From: Deltaproteobacteria bacterium | GTDB taxonomy: Bacteria; Myxococcota_A; UBA9160 | Assembly (NCBI GenBank): GCA_003520425.1 | Contig: DOUU01000242.1 | Location: forward strand, 1 to 5,880 | DNA length: 5,880 nucleotides | Direction: 5' to 3' | Shown here: positions 1 to 4,965 of the stretch, piece by piece | Layout of the letters: each line of letters opens with the position of its first letter | Position numbering within the stretch: position 1 is the first letter of the stretch | Position numbers and translations under genes: made by a program | Notes under the pieces: generated by a model | What the model was told of the DNA's origin: nothing | Database searches by the model: none | What the model saw: only the letters and a program-made list of their open reading frames with translations

Positions 1-1395
1 GAAGAACTGGAACTTGAAGTCGTCAATGCGGATCGCACCGAGATGGGGGCCCCCGAAGTAGAGCAGTTCGTGGCGGGCGGAGGGTCCCTTGCCCAAGAGA
101 ACATCCATCTGGTTGTAGCCGTCCAGGTGGTTCTTGTAGGTCTGGTCTCCAATCTTTAGACCCTTCAGAAGCTGATCGGTGATGTCGGAGTTGCCGGCCG
201 CAGCCACAAGGGTGGGGAACCAGTCGAGGCCAGAAAAAAGCCCGTTCTCCACGGAGCCCGCCTTGACGTGACCCGGCCAGCGGATAATCGCGGGTACGCG
301 GAAGCCCCCTTCGAAGACCGTACCCTTGGTCGCTCTGAAGGGAGTCATGCCGCCGTCCGGCCAGGTAAAGACTTCGGCGCCGTTATCGGTGGTGAAGATC
401 ACGATGGTGTTGTCGGCAACGCCGATGTCCTCAAGGTGCTTGAGAAGCGCACCGATGCAATCGTCCAGCTGGGCCATCCCCGCCTCTTCCAAGCCGTAGT
501 TACTCTTGTCGTTCATCATGGCCTGATACTTGGGCGGGATGTAGGTGAAGACATGCATGCGGGTGGTATTGTGCCAGATGAAGAAGGGTTTTCCGTCCTT
601 CTTCGCCTTGTCCATGGCACCCTTGCTGTGCTCGACCAGCACCTCATCAAAGGTCTCCATGTCGTACTTGGCCTTGCGCCCCTCTTGCCAGTTCTGCATC
701 CCCTTCATATTGGGGAAGGGCGCGAGCGGGCCTTCGTCTTCGATCTTCTGTTTTCCCACCTTGCCCCAGCGCGGCATCTCCGTCGCGTCATCCGTGTCGG
801 TTGCCAAGCAGTGCGTCAGAGTGCGCGGCCCCGTCTTGTCGATCCAGTCCTGCGGGTAGTCGAACCAGTAGGGATCCGACATGGCGTCCAGGTGGTAGAG
901 GTAGCCAAAGAACTCATCGAAGCCGTGCACGCAAGGGAGGTATTTGTTCTTGTCGCCGAGGTGGTTCTTGCCGAACTGGAAGGTTTCATAGCCCTGGGCT
1001 TTGAGAGCGGTGGCAAGCGTAATCGCCTGGTCCGGGATGCCGACATCCGCACCGGCCTGGCCGACGGTTGTCAGCCCTGTGCGGATCGGCAGCTCGCCGG
1101 TAATGAAGTTGGCGCGGCCCGCGGTGCAGCTCGCTTCGGCATAGTAGTCCGTGAACATCATCCCCTGGGCCGCGAGCTTGTCGAGGTTGGGGGTCTTGCC
1201 CGACATCATGCCGCGGTGATACGCCCCAACGTTGAACCACCCCACGTCATCACCCATGATGACGAGGATGTTGGGCTTGCGTTCTGCGCCCGTAGCAGGG
1301 CATGAGGGCGAACTGATCACGGACAGGGCGAGGATCGCGACCCATGCGACGCTCGGGGCGACGCGTTCAAGCAGTGATGTGATGCTGCGGGCCAT
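1..1395 (-). CDS. Exported type I (formylglycine) arylsulfatase, C-terminus cut by window edge
   Basis: This gene encodes a formylglycine-dependent sulfatase that hydrolyses sulfate esters, probably in the periplasm. 465 codons are open from ATG 1395-1393 to the left edge with no stop. The family is usually around 500-560 residues, so the C-terminal part is missing. Residues 1-37 look like a Sec signal peptide: an Arg-containing start, hydrophobic VAWVAILALSV at 17-26, and possible cleavage near TGA/ER. Visible active-site elements are the metal ligands D49-D50 (MGDD), the modification motif C90-T-A-G-R94, K143/H145 in GKNHLGD, H275, D337-N338 in TTDNG, and K357 in RATKG followed by FEGGFRVP. 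The motif is C-x-A-x-R rather than the commoner C-x-P-x-R. AGAGGAA 5 nt before ATG supports this start. The natural substrate cannot be read from the sequence. No maturase gene (FGE or anSME) is in the window. A sigma-54 promoter and paired activator sites lie just upstream. Confidence 0.95.
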   Translation of the reverse strand, partial: MARSITSLLERVAPSVAWVAILALSVISSPSCPATGAERKPNILVIMGDDVGWFNVGAYHRGMMSGKTPNLDKLAAQGMMFTDYYAEASCTAGRANFITGELPIRTGLTTVGQAGADVGIPDQAITLATALKAQGYETFQFGKNHLGDKNKYLPCVHGFDEFFGYLYHLDAMSDPYWFDYPQDWIDKTGPRTLTHCLATDTDDATEMPRWGKVGKQKIEDEGPLAPFPNMKGMQNWQEGRKAKYDMETFDEVLVEHSKGAMDKAKKDGKPFFIWHNTTRMHVFTYIPPKYQAMMNDKSNYGLEEAGMAQLDDCIGALLKHLEDIGVADNTIVIFTTDNGAEVFTWPDGGMTPFRATKGTVFEGGFRVPAIIRWPGHVKAGSVENGLFSGLDWFPTLVAAAGNSDITDQLLKGLKIGDQTYKNHLDGYNQMDVLLGKGPSARHELLYFGGPHLGAIRIDDFKFQFF

Positions 1396-1410
1396 GAGGG
1401 TTCCTCTTGC

Positions 1411-1431
1411 GAGGGCGCGTGGAATGCCCTC
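1411..1431 (-). other. Inverted repeat in the predicted sulfatase mRNA leader
   Basis: A 6-bp inverted repeat (GAGGGC, 9-nt spacer, GCCCTC) fills most of the predicted 38-nt leader of the sulfatase transcript. It ends just before the ribosome site. It could fold as a small hairpin affecting mRNA stability or ribosome access. A six-base stem in GC-rich DNA can easily be chance. Confidence 0.3.
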
Positions 1432-1443
1432 AAGGGGTCTGTG

Positions 1444-1459
1444 TGCAACCGCCGGGCCA
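1444..1459 (-). promoter_or_regulatory. Sigma-54 (-24/-12) promoter of the sulfatase gene
   Basis: The minus strand reads TGGCCC-GGCGG-TTGCA, with one mismatch (C for A at the fifth base) to the consensus TGGCAC-N5-TTGCW. The essential GG (1458-1457) and GC (1446-1445) are exactly 12 bp apart. Counting C1445 as -12 puts the transcription start near 1433 and leaves a leader of about 38 nt before the ATG at 1395. Location, orientation, the adjacent activator gene and the upstream palindromes all agree. Confidence 0.82.
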
Positions 1460-1532
1460 AGTCGGGCTCGCGCTTGGAAGGGCTGCGAGATCGTGTGCTT
1501 TCTTCGAGCGGCGTGCGGCCCTTGACACGGTG

Positions 1533-1552
1533 ACTCACCACATTTGGTGAGT
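1533..1552. promoter_or_regulatory. Activator site 1, perfect 20-bp palindrome (putative UAS)
   Basis: ACTCACCACATTTGGTGAGT is a perfect inverted repeat with 8-bp arms (ACTCACCA/TGGTGAGT) around CATT. Its centre lies about 110 bp upstream of the predicted sigma-54 start of the sulfatase, the normal distance for an enhancer-binding-protein site acting by DNA looping. The dyad suits the Fis-type HTH dimer of the activator encoded next to it. As RNA it could also fold as a hairpin behind the activator stop, but no U-run follows. Confidence 0.72.
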
Positions 1553-1572
1553 GGTCACCGCATGTGGCGAGT
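1553..1572. promoter_or_regulatory. Activator site 2, degenerate copy of site 1 (putative UAS)
   Basis: GGTCACCGCATGTGGCGAGT matches site 1 at 15 of 20 positions and keeps the half-site TCACC and a GG-GA right arm. It abuts site 1 directly, so the two centres are 20 bp apart, about two helical turns, placing two dimers on the same DNA face. It ends 4 bp from the activator stop codon. Weak-plus-strong tandem sites are typical for oligomerising sigma-54 activators. Confidence 0.65.
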
Positions 1573-1576
1573 CGCG

Positions 1577-3142
1577 TCAGGCCGAGAACCGAATCACCGG
1601 GCGTTCGATCCCGAGCTTCTTGAGTCGGTGCCGCAGCGTGCTGGGCTTCATTCGGAGAATTTCGGCCGCTTGGCCGACTCCCGTAATCCGCCAATGGCAA
1701 CGCTCGAGGACGCGAAGAAAGTGAGCACGTTCGACTGCCTCGAGGCTTTCCCCCGCCTGTGTTCGCTCTGATCGGCCCTGGAACGCGGCGTCGAGCTGAA
1801 GCTCCGGTCCCGAATTCAAGATCAACGCGCGCTCGATCACGTTGCTAAGCTCGCGAACGTTGCCCGGCCACTCGTAGCGCATGAGAGCCCGCATTGAGCC
1901 CTCCGGGATTCGCTCGATCCGCCGGCCAAACTTGTTCTGACGCCTCTGGATCAGATCCCAGACGAGGAGCGGGATGTCCTCGCGGCGTTCGCGCAAAGGA
2001 GGCAGGAGGATCGGGAAGGAGGAGAGCCTGTAATAGAGATCGTCCCGGAAGCGTCCCTCGGCCATCCTGCGCTCGAGGTCGCGATTGGTAGCGGCCAAGA
2101 TCCGCACATCGACCTTGCGGGTTCGCGTCGCCCCCACCCGCTCGAACTCTCCGCTCTCCAAGACGCGCAATAGCTTGGCTTGAACTTCGGGAGCAAGCTC
2201 TCCCACCTCGTCGAGGAAGAGCGTTCCGCCATCGGCCAGCTCGAAACGCCCCACCTTGGCTGAGGAGGCTCCCGTGAAGGCTCCTTTCTCGTGGCCGAAG
2301 AGCTCGCTCTCGACCAGCGCGGACGGAAGTGCCGCACAATTGACCGTGATGATCGGGCGTTCGGAGCGCGTGCTGCGCGCATGAATGGCGCGCGCCAGGA
2401 GTTCCTTGCCGGTGCCCGTCTCACCGAGGAGCAGCACTGCCATCGAGGTGGGCGCGACGCTCGCAGCGAGTTCGAGCGCCTTGCGGAGCGCGCAGCTCTT
2501 GCCGGCGATCCTCTCGAAGCCGTCGAAGCCCACGTCGCTCTCGAGCGCCTCGCGCAGGTACCTGTTCTCGGCCTCGAGGCGTTGTTCCAGCCGGCGCACC
2601 TCGGCCAGGCTCTTGCGCAGCTCGGTTTCGAGGTTCCTGCGGTGGATCGCATTCGCCAGGATCTGACCAACGATCCGGAGGCGCTGGATGTCCTCGTCCG
2701 TCCAGCTGCGATAGCTCCTTGCTGTCTCCGTGAGCAGCGCGCACACCCAGCTTCTCCCGACCTTCAAGGGAACCGCGACCTGGGAGAGGATCGAAAGCGT
2801 CGTCGCGCACCTGCGCTCGGTCAGGTCATCGATCGGGAGCTCGTCGAGCAACCGCTCAAAGCGGAGCGTTTTGCCTTCCAGCAAGCGGGCTTGACACCAG
2901 GGAAAAGCGCCGTCGAAGCGGGTCCCACGGGCGACGGCCTCGATACCAGGACGCGCCCACGAGTGGCTGACCATCATCAGTCCGGTGTCTGCATGGATTT
3001 CCATGAGAGAGCTTCGGTCCGTGTCGAAGAACTTGACCAAGCTCTCGAGCGTGTAATCGACCTGATCGTCCACACGCTGACCTTCGACAGCAGAAAAGCG
3101 TAGCAGAAGATCGGAGGTGATTTCCTTAAAGACGACACCCAC
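1577..3142 (-). CDS. Sigma-54-dependent activator: GAF + AAA+ + Fis-type HTH
   Basis: This is a bacterial enhancer-binding protein of 521 residues. It binds upstream sites and uses ATP hydrolysis to remodel sigma-54 RNA polymerase. The layout is: GAF sensor about 26-168; coiled-coil linker about 169-202; AAA+ domain about 208-438 with Walker A GETGTGKE (240-247), the sigma-54-contacting GAFTGA loop (287-292) and Walker B GTLFLDE (306-312); and a C-terminal Fis-type HTH about 468-512 ending STLRHRLKKLGI. No receiver domain is present, so a small ligand or redox state sensed by GAF is more likely than phosphorylation; the ligand is unknown. The start chosen is GTG 3142-3140 because AAGGAG lies 7 nt upstream. 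A longer frame from GTG 3190 would add 16 residues and engulf that ribosome site. The sulfatase it probably controls follows 181 bp downstream on the same strand. Confidence 0.95.
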   Translation of the reverse strand: MGVVFKEITSDLLLRFSAVEGQRVDDQVDYTLESLVKFFDTDRSSLMEIHADTGLMMVSHSWARPGIEAVARGTRFDGAFPWCQARLLEGKTLRFERLLDELPIDDLTERRCATTLSILSQVAVPLKVGRSWVCALLTETARSYRSWTDEDIQRLRIVGQILANAIHRRNLETELRKSLAEVRRLEQRLEAENRYLREALESDVGFDGFERIAGKSCALRKALELAASVAPTSMAVLLLGETGTGKELLARAIHARSTRSERPIITVNCAALPSALVESELFGHEKGAFTGASSAKVGRFELADGGTLFLDEVGELAPEVQAKLLRVLESGEFERVGATRTRKVDVRILAATNRDLERRMAEGRFRDDLYYRLSSFPILLPPLRERREDIPLLVWDLIQRRQNKFGRRIERIPEGSMRALMRYEWPGNVRELSNVIERALILNSGPELQLDAAFQGRSERTQAGESLEAVERAHFLRVLERCHWRITGVGQAAEILRMKPSTLRHRLKKLGIERPVIRFSA

Positions 3143-3149
3143 TGCGGTG

Positions 3150-3155
3150 CTCCTT
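3150..3155 (-). promoter_or_regulatory. Ribosome binding site deciding the activator start
   Basis: A perfect AAGGAG on the minus strand sits 7 nt before GTG 3142. It favours this start over the upstream in-frame GTG at 3190, which has no comparable site. Confidence 0.8.
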
Positions 3156-3218
3156 TGGCCCCCGCATCCAAACCATGTTAACGCTGCCACGGCAGGACAA
3201 AGAACGTCGTGCCCATTT

Positions 3219-3232
3219 CTTCACATTTGAAG
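3219..3232. promoter_or_regulatory. Inverted repeat sharing the core of the sulfatase activator site
   Basis: CTTCACATTTGAAG is an inverted repeat (CTTCA/TGAAG around CATT) in the divergent promoter region between the activator and the STAS-like gene. It shares the central CACATTTG with activator site 1 at 1533-1552 but not the outer ACTCAC/GTGAGT arms. Its centre is about 70 bp upstream of the start predicted from the sigma-54-like element at 3269. It may be a weaker activator site, an autoregulatory site, or unrelated. Confidence 0.35.
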
Positions 3233-3268
3233 GTCTTGGCCGAGGGGTTTTTGCCCCACTGCCCAGAC

Positions 3269-3284
3269 TGGCACGAGCCTCGCA
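3269..3284 (+). promoter_or_regulatory. Candidate sigma-54 promoter facing the STAS-like gene
   Basis: TGGCAC-GAGCC-TCGCA matches TGGCAC-N5-TTGCW with a single mismatch, and its GG and GC are 12 bp apart. The predicted start near 3295 is only 2 nt before the GTG at 3297, so transcription from here would give an almost leaderless message or require a later start codon. This tension lowers confidence despite the sequence match. Confidence 0.5.
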
Positions 3285-3296
3285 GGGCACGCGCTC

Positions 3297-3554
3297 GTGA
3301 CCGTTCGCATCACGGTGATAGAGGATGGGACGGTTCGTCGGATCCGGTTGGAGGGCCGCCTGTCCGCCGAGGAAATCGAGGAATTTGAACAGATCGTAGG
3401 AGACGATCCGAGCATCGTCTACCTGGATCTCGCCGAGCTCCGCTCGGCTGATGCCAGCGCGCTCGCGCTGCTGCGCCGGCTGCGCAGGGAGGGCTTCGAG
3501 ATGCGCGACGTGCCACCGCATCTTACGTGGCGGATCGAAGAGGACCCGTTGTGA
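3297..3554 (+). CDS. Small STAS-like domain protein
   Basis: This 85-residue protein resembles a stand-alone STAS domain, the fold of anti-sigma-factor antagonists. It shows a first beta strand VRRIRLEGRLS (13-23), an acidic helix AEEIEEFEQIV, the strand SIVYLDLAEL (39-48), and the signature region RSADASALALLRRL (49-62). This region corresponds to the D-S-S-G-L loop of SpoIIAA-type proteins. Here it reads D52-A-S54-A-L, so one serine of the pair is replaced but a candidate phospho-acceptor remains. No partner kinase, phosphatase or anti-sigma factor is in the window. The GTG start at 3297 has only a weak AGGG 9 nt upstream; GTG 3315 is an alternative. It is the only convincing plus-strand gene, divergent from the sigma-54 activator, and may share its regulation. 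The frame is well supported by its protein pattern, but the exact role is open. Confidence 0.72.
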   Translation: MTVRITVIEDGTVRRIRLEGRLSAEEIEEFEQIVGDDPSIVYLDLAELRSADASALALLRRLRREGFEMRDVPPHLTWRIEEDPL

Positions 3555-3583
3555 GAGTGCGGGCCGCGCGGGCACGCAACCGA

Positions 3584-3598
3584 GGAGGGAGCGCCTCC
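3584..3598. terminator. Weak hairpin between convergent genes
   Basis: GGAGG-GAGCG-CCTCC lies 29 bp after the STAS-like stop, in the 92-bp gap before the convergent membrane-protein gene. CCCTCCCC at 3603-3610 could form an alternative pairing. There is no T-run on either side, so this is at best a weak terminator. It is listed because the position between convergent genes is where one is expected. Confidence 0.25.
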
Positions 3599-3646
3599 GA
3601 GACCCTCCCCTAAGCCCGCGGGGTCGATGCGGTGGGAACCAGGTAT

Positions 3647-4030
3647 TTACGCCTTCCTTCCTGGCGACCAAGCAAGCACGGAAAGGACTACGGCGACGAG
3701 GATGAGCGCGGGGACATCGCCCAGCAAATGGCCGGCATGTTCCGCGCTTTGAAGCGATTGCACCGCCATGATAAGCGCGTGCACGACACTGGACCACACG
3801 GTGAACCATATGAGGCTCAAATGCGCCTGAGGGTTGCGCGCCGCGTTCAACAGGAAGATGCCGAGTGTCGCGTATATTCCGACGATCATCATGAAATATT
3901 GCGAATCGTACGGCGCCCCGGCGTGCCACGCCCAGCCCGACGGCCAAACGAGTGCCAACGGGTAGACCAGGAGAAACGTCGCCCCAAACGCTGCCAATGC
4001 AATCTGCAACAGCCTGTTTCGTTGTGACAT
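3647..4030 (-). CDS. Four-helix inner-membrane protein, DUF6632-like
   Basis: This 127-residue integral membrane protein has four predicted spans at about 8-29, 45-63, 71-91 and 106-121. The second to third spans carry the pattern GIYATLGIFLLNAARNP-AH followed by SLIWFTVWSSVVHALIMA. From memory this resembles proteins annotated DUF6632, whose function is unknown; no database search was done. A His at 84 and AEHAGHLLGD at 97-105 put several histidines near the membrane face, but no binding motif is claimed. ATG 4030-4028 is preceded by GGAG about 8 nt upstream. The gene for a 27-residue hydrophobic peptide ends 128 bp upstream on the same strand and could be co-transcribed. Its convergent neighbour is the STAS-like gene. 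Confidence 0.85.
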   Translation of the reverse strand: MSQRNRLLQIALAAFGATFLLVYPLALVWPSGWAWHAGAPYDSQYFMMIVGIYATLGIFLLNAARNPQAHLSLIWFTVWSSVVHALIMAVQSLQSAEHAGHLLGDVPALILVAVVLSVLAWSPGRKA

Positions 4031-4158
4031 GCTCTGCGCTCCATCGTGCCTTGTCGCCCTTAGGCAGCTTTGTTCGCGCGGATGGTACCGAACCTGGGCC
4101 GTCGCAAGCGTTCCATGGGGAATAGGGCGGCCACATTGGCCCCAACCGGGTTGGGCAG

Positions 4159-4242
4159 CTACTCCAGCACTACGAACAGGAAGGCCGTCAACAGGCAGCC
4201 CGAGAAGATTGCGGCCGTTACAAGCGTCTCAATGGTCGTCAC
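4159..4242 (-). CDS. 27-residue hydrophobic micro-protein
   Basis: The frame runs GTG 4242 to TAG 4159 and encodes 27 residues beginning MTTIETLVTAAIFSG and ending FLFVVLE. Residues 6-25 form one continuous hydrophobic stretch, flanked by single acidic residues (E5, E27), which is the look of a one-span membrane micro-protein. A perfect AAGGAG lies exactly 7 nt before GTG, as good as the site of the activator gene, and that is the main reason to believe it. Size and shape recall subunits such as KdpF or CydX, but no transporter or oxidase partner is in the window, so no such function is assigned. The next gene on the strand is a four-helix membrane protein 128 bp downstream, a possible partner. 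A CRP-type palindrome lies 55 bp upstream. Confidence 0.6.
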   Translation of the reverse strand: MTTIETLVTAAIFSGCLLTAFLFVVLE

Positions 4243-4249
4243 GAGGTAG

Positions 4250-4255
4250 CTCCTT
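4250..4255 (-). promoter_or_regulatory. Ribosome binding site of the 27-residue gene
   Basis: A perfect AAGGAG on the minus strand lies 7 nt before GTG 4242. It is one of the two strongest ribosome sites in the window and supports a gene that is otherwise too short to call with confidence. Confidence 0.6.
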
Positions 4256-4296
4256 CCCTTCGGAGGAGGCATCCTTCCACGGGCGAAACCGCACCG

Positions 4297-4314
4297 CTGT
4301 GAACTGCTTCACAG
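4297..4314. promoter_or_regulatory. CRP/FNR-type palindrome TGTGA-N6-TCACA
   Basis: CTGTGAAGCAGTTCACAG is an 18-bp inverted repeat with 7-bp arms. Its core is an exact TGTGA-N6-TCACA, the consensus half-site arrangement of CRP-family regulators. It lies about 55-72 bp upstream of the 27-residue gene on the minus strand. If it sat at -41.5, transcription would start near 4264, leaving a short leader that includes the AAGGAG. No clear -10 element was seen. Confidence 0.5.
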
Positions 4315-4352
4315 AGGGGGAGGGGACCCACCCACACGGGGTCGAGAGGGCA

Positions 4353-4366
4353 GAGAGGGCGCTCTC
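4353..4366 (-). terminator. Short hairpin downstream of the single-span membrane gene
   Basis: On the minus strand GAGAG-CGCC-CTCTC starts 37 nt after the stop of the upstream gene. The stem is only five bases and no U-run follows, so a terminator role is doubtful. The same stretch holds an 11-bp direct repeat, CGAGAGGGCAG on the plus strand, at 4343-4353 and 4408-4418. Confidence 0.2.
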
Positions 4367-4403
4367 ACAACTAGAAGCTCTCTACCGAGTCAACGCCGCA
4401 CTG

Positions 4404-4850
4404 CTACCGAGAGGGCAGTTCGGCAGGGTCGGCATCGCGATTCGTGAACACGCCGGGCGCAGTCTGCTGGATCGGGCCGACGCCCCTGATCCGGCGGGAG
4501 GTGGCCTCGAGATCACTGCGCACTCCCCTCTCATCCGCCGCGTCGCTCGGAATCTGCCGTTGCATGCTCCCCTCGCATGCGCCGGCTTCTGCTTTGGCGA
4601 TAGCAGCCTCGTTCGACACCTCCGAGAGTTTGTGCTGGAGGTACGCGCAGCGGCCGGCGAGCACTAGGAAGGCCACGACCGCGAGCACCTTAAATCCCGG
4701 TCCGAATCGGGCCAAGTTGACCACACTGCGCGACACATGCGATTCGGGCGCCGGCGCAAGCGTTTCGGACGCGGGTACCAGCTGGCGTAGAACGGTCTCG
4801 ATTTCGCAGTCGGTTTGGTGAGTGTTGGACAACGGCCCCTTTCGTGTCAT
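4404..4850 (-). CDS. Hypothetical single-span membrane protein
   Basis: This 148-residue protein of unrecognised family has a polar N-terminal part (1-48), one hydrophobic segment at about 53-70 (FKVLAVVAFLVLAGRCAYL region), and an Ala/Glu-rich stretch at about 71-95 that could form a short coiled coil, then a polar tail. The arrangement suggests a membrane-anchored protein with soluble parts on both sides. ATG 4850 was chosen because AGAGGT lies about 7 nt upstream; the frame remains open to ATG 4925, which would add 25 residues with no visible ribosome site. Third codon positions are mostly G or C, like the neighbouring genes, which favours this frame over open frames on the opposite strand. 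No enzymatic motif was found. Confidence 0.6.
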   Translation of the reverse strand: MTRKGPLSNTHQTDCEIETVLRQLVPASETLAPAPESHVSRSVVNLARFGPGFKVLAVVAFLVLAGRCAYLQHKLSEVSNEAAIAKAEAGACEGSMQRQIPSDAADERGVRSDLEATSRRIRGVGPIQQTAPGVFTNRDADPAELPSR

Positions 4851-4929
4851 GCGCGTTACCTCTGCCCGCGAAAGCCGCAGGAGACCCAAACCCTCTTGGG
4901 CCGGCACGTTGAGAGGCGCATGCACGCGA

Positions 4930-4944
4930 CGCCTTCAGAAGGCG
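4930..4944. terminator. Inverted repeat after the small secreted-protein gene
   Basis: CGCCTTC-A-GAAGGCG is a perfect inverted repeat with 7-bp arms, 21 bp beyond the stop of the secreted-protein gene. As RNA it would fold with about five base pairs and a five-base loop. No U-run follows, so it may be a weak terminator, an mRNA 3'-end stabiliser or a protein site for the downstream gene. Confidence 0.3.
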
Positions 4945-4965
4945 CGGCGATGCATTCGCTTCGGC

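Noticed and set aside
268..1305. Long plus-strand open frame (345 codons) opposite the sulfatase
   Set aside because: It is antisense to an unmistakable sulfatase with all catalytic motifs. Its translation has no recognisable domain and arises from codon bias of the real gene.
1522..1550. TTGACA on the plus strand as a -35 element
   Set aside because: No -10 hexamer lies at a suitable distance and no plus-strand gene follows; it overlaps the activator sites.
2291..3103. Plus-strand open frame of 270 codons opposite the activator
   Set aside because: It lies wholly antisense to the GAF/AAA+ activator, has no domain pattern, and is a by-product of GC-rich codons.
3245..3258. GGGG-TTTTTG-CCCC hairpin as a terminator
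   Set aside because: A four-base stem in a divergent intergenic region with no U-run after the stem; it sits where promoters, not terminators, are expected.
4060..4116. Minus-strand 18-residue basic peptide frame (MERLRRPRFGTIRANKAA)
   Set aside because: There is no ribosome site before its ATG, and such short frames are frequent by chance.
3126..4145. Minus-strand frame of 339 codons spanning the STAS-like and DUF6632-like genes
   Set aside because: It overlaps two better supported genes and a promoter region, and its Arg/Pro/Gly-rich translation shows no domain.
4141..4155. CCCAACCGGGTTGGG palindrome just past the micro-protein stop as an intrinsic terminator
   Set aside because: It is a dyad with no room for a loop without losing pairs, and no U-run follows; a terminator call is not supported.
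4029..4667. Plus-strand frame of 212 codons
   Set aside because: It covers the intergenic region, the micro-protein and the end of the single-span membrane gene on the other strand; no ribosome site and no protein-like pattern.
4865..4885. GG-N10-GC match upstream of the single-span membrane gene as a third sigma-54 promoter
   Set aside because: Only the GG and GC fit; the rest of the -24 and -12 elements match poorly, as expected by chance in GC-rich DNA.
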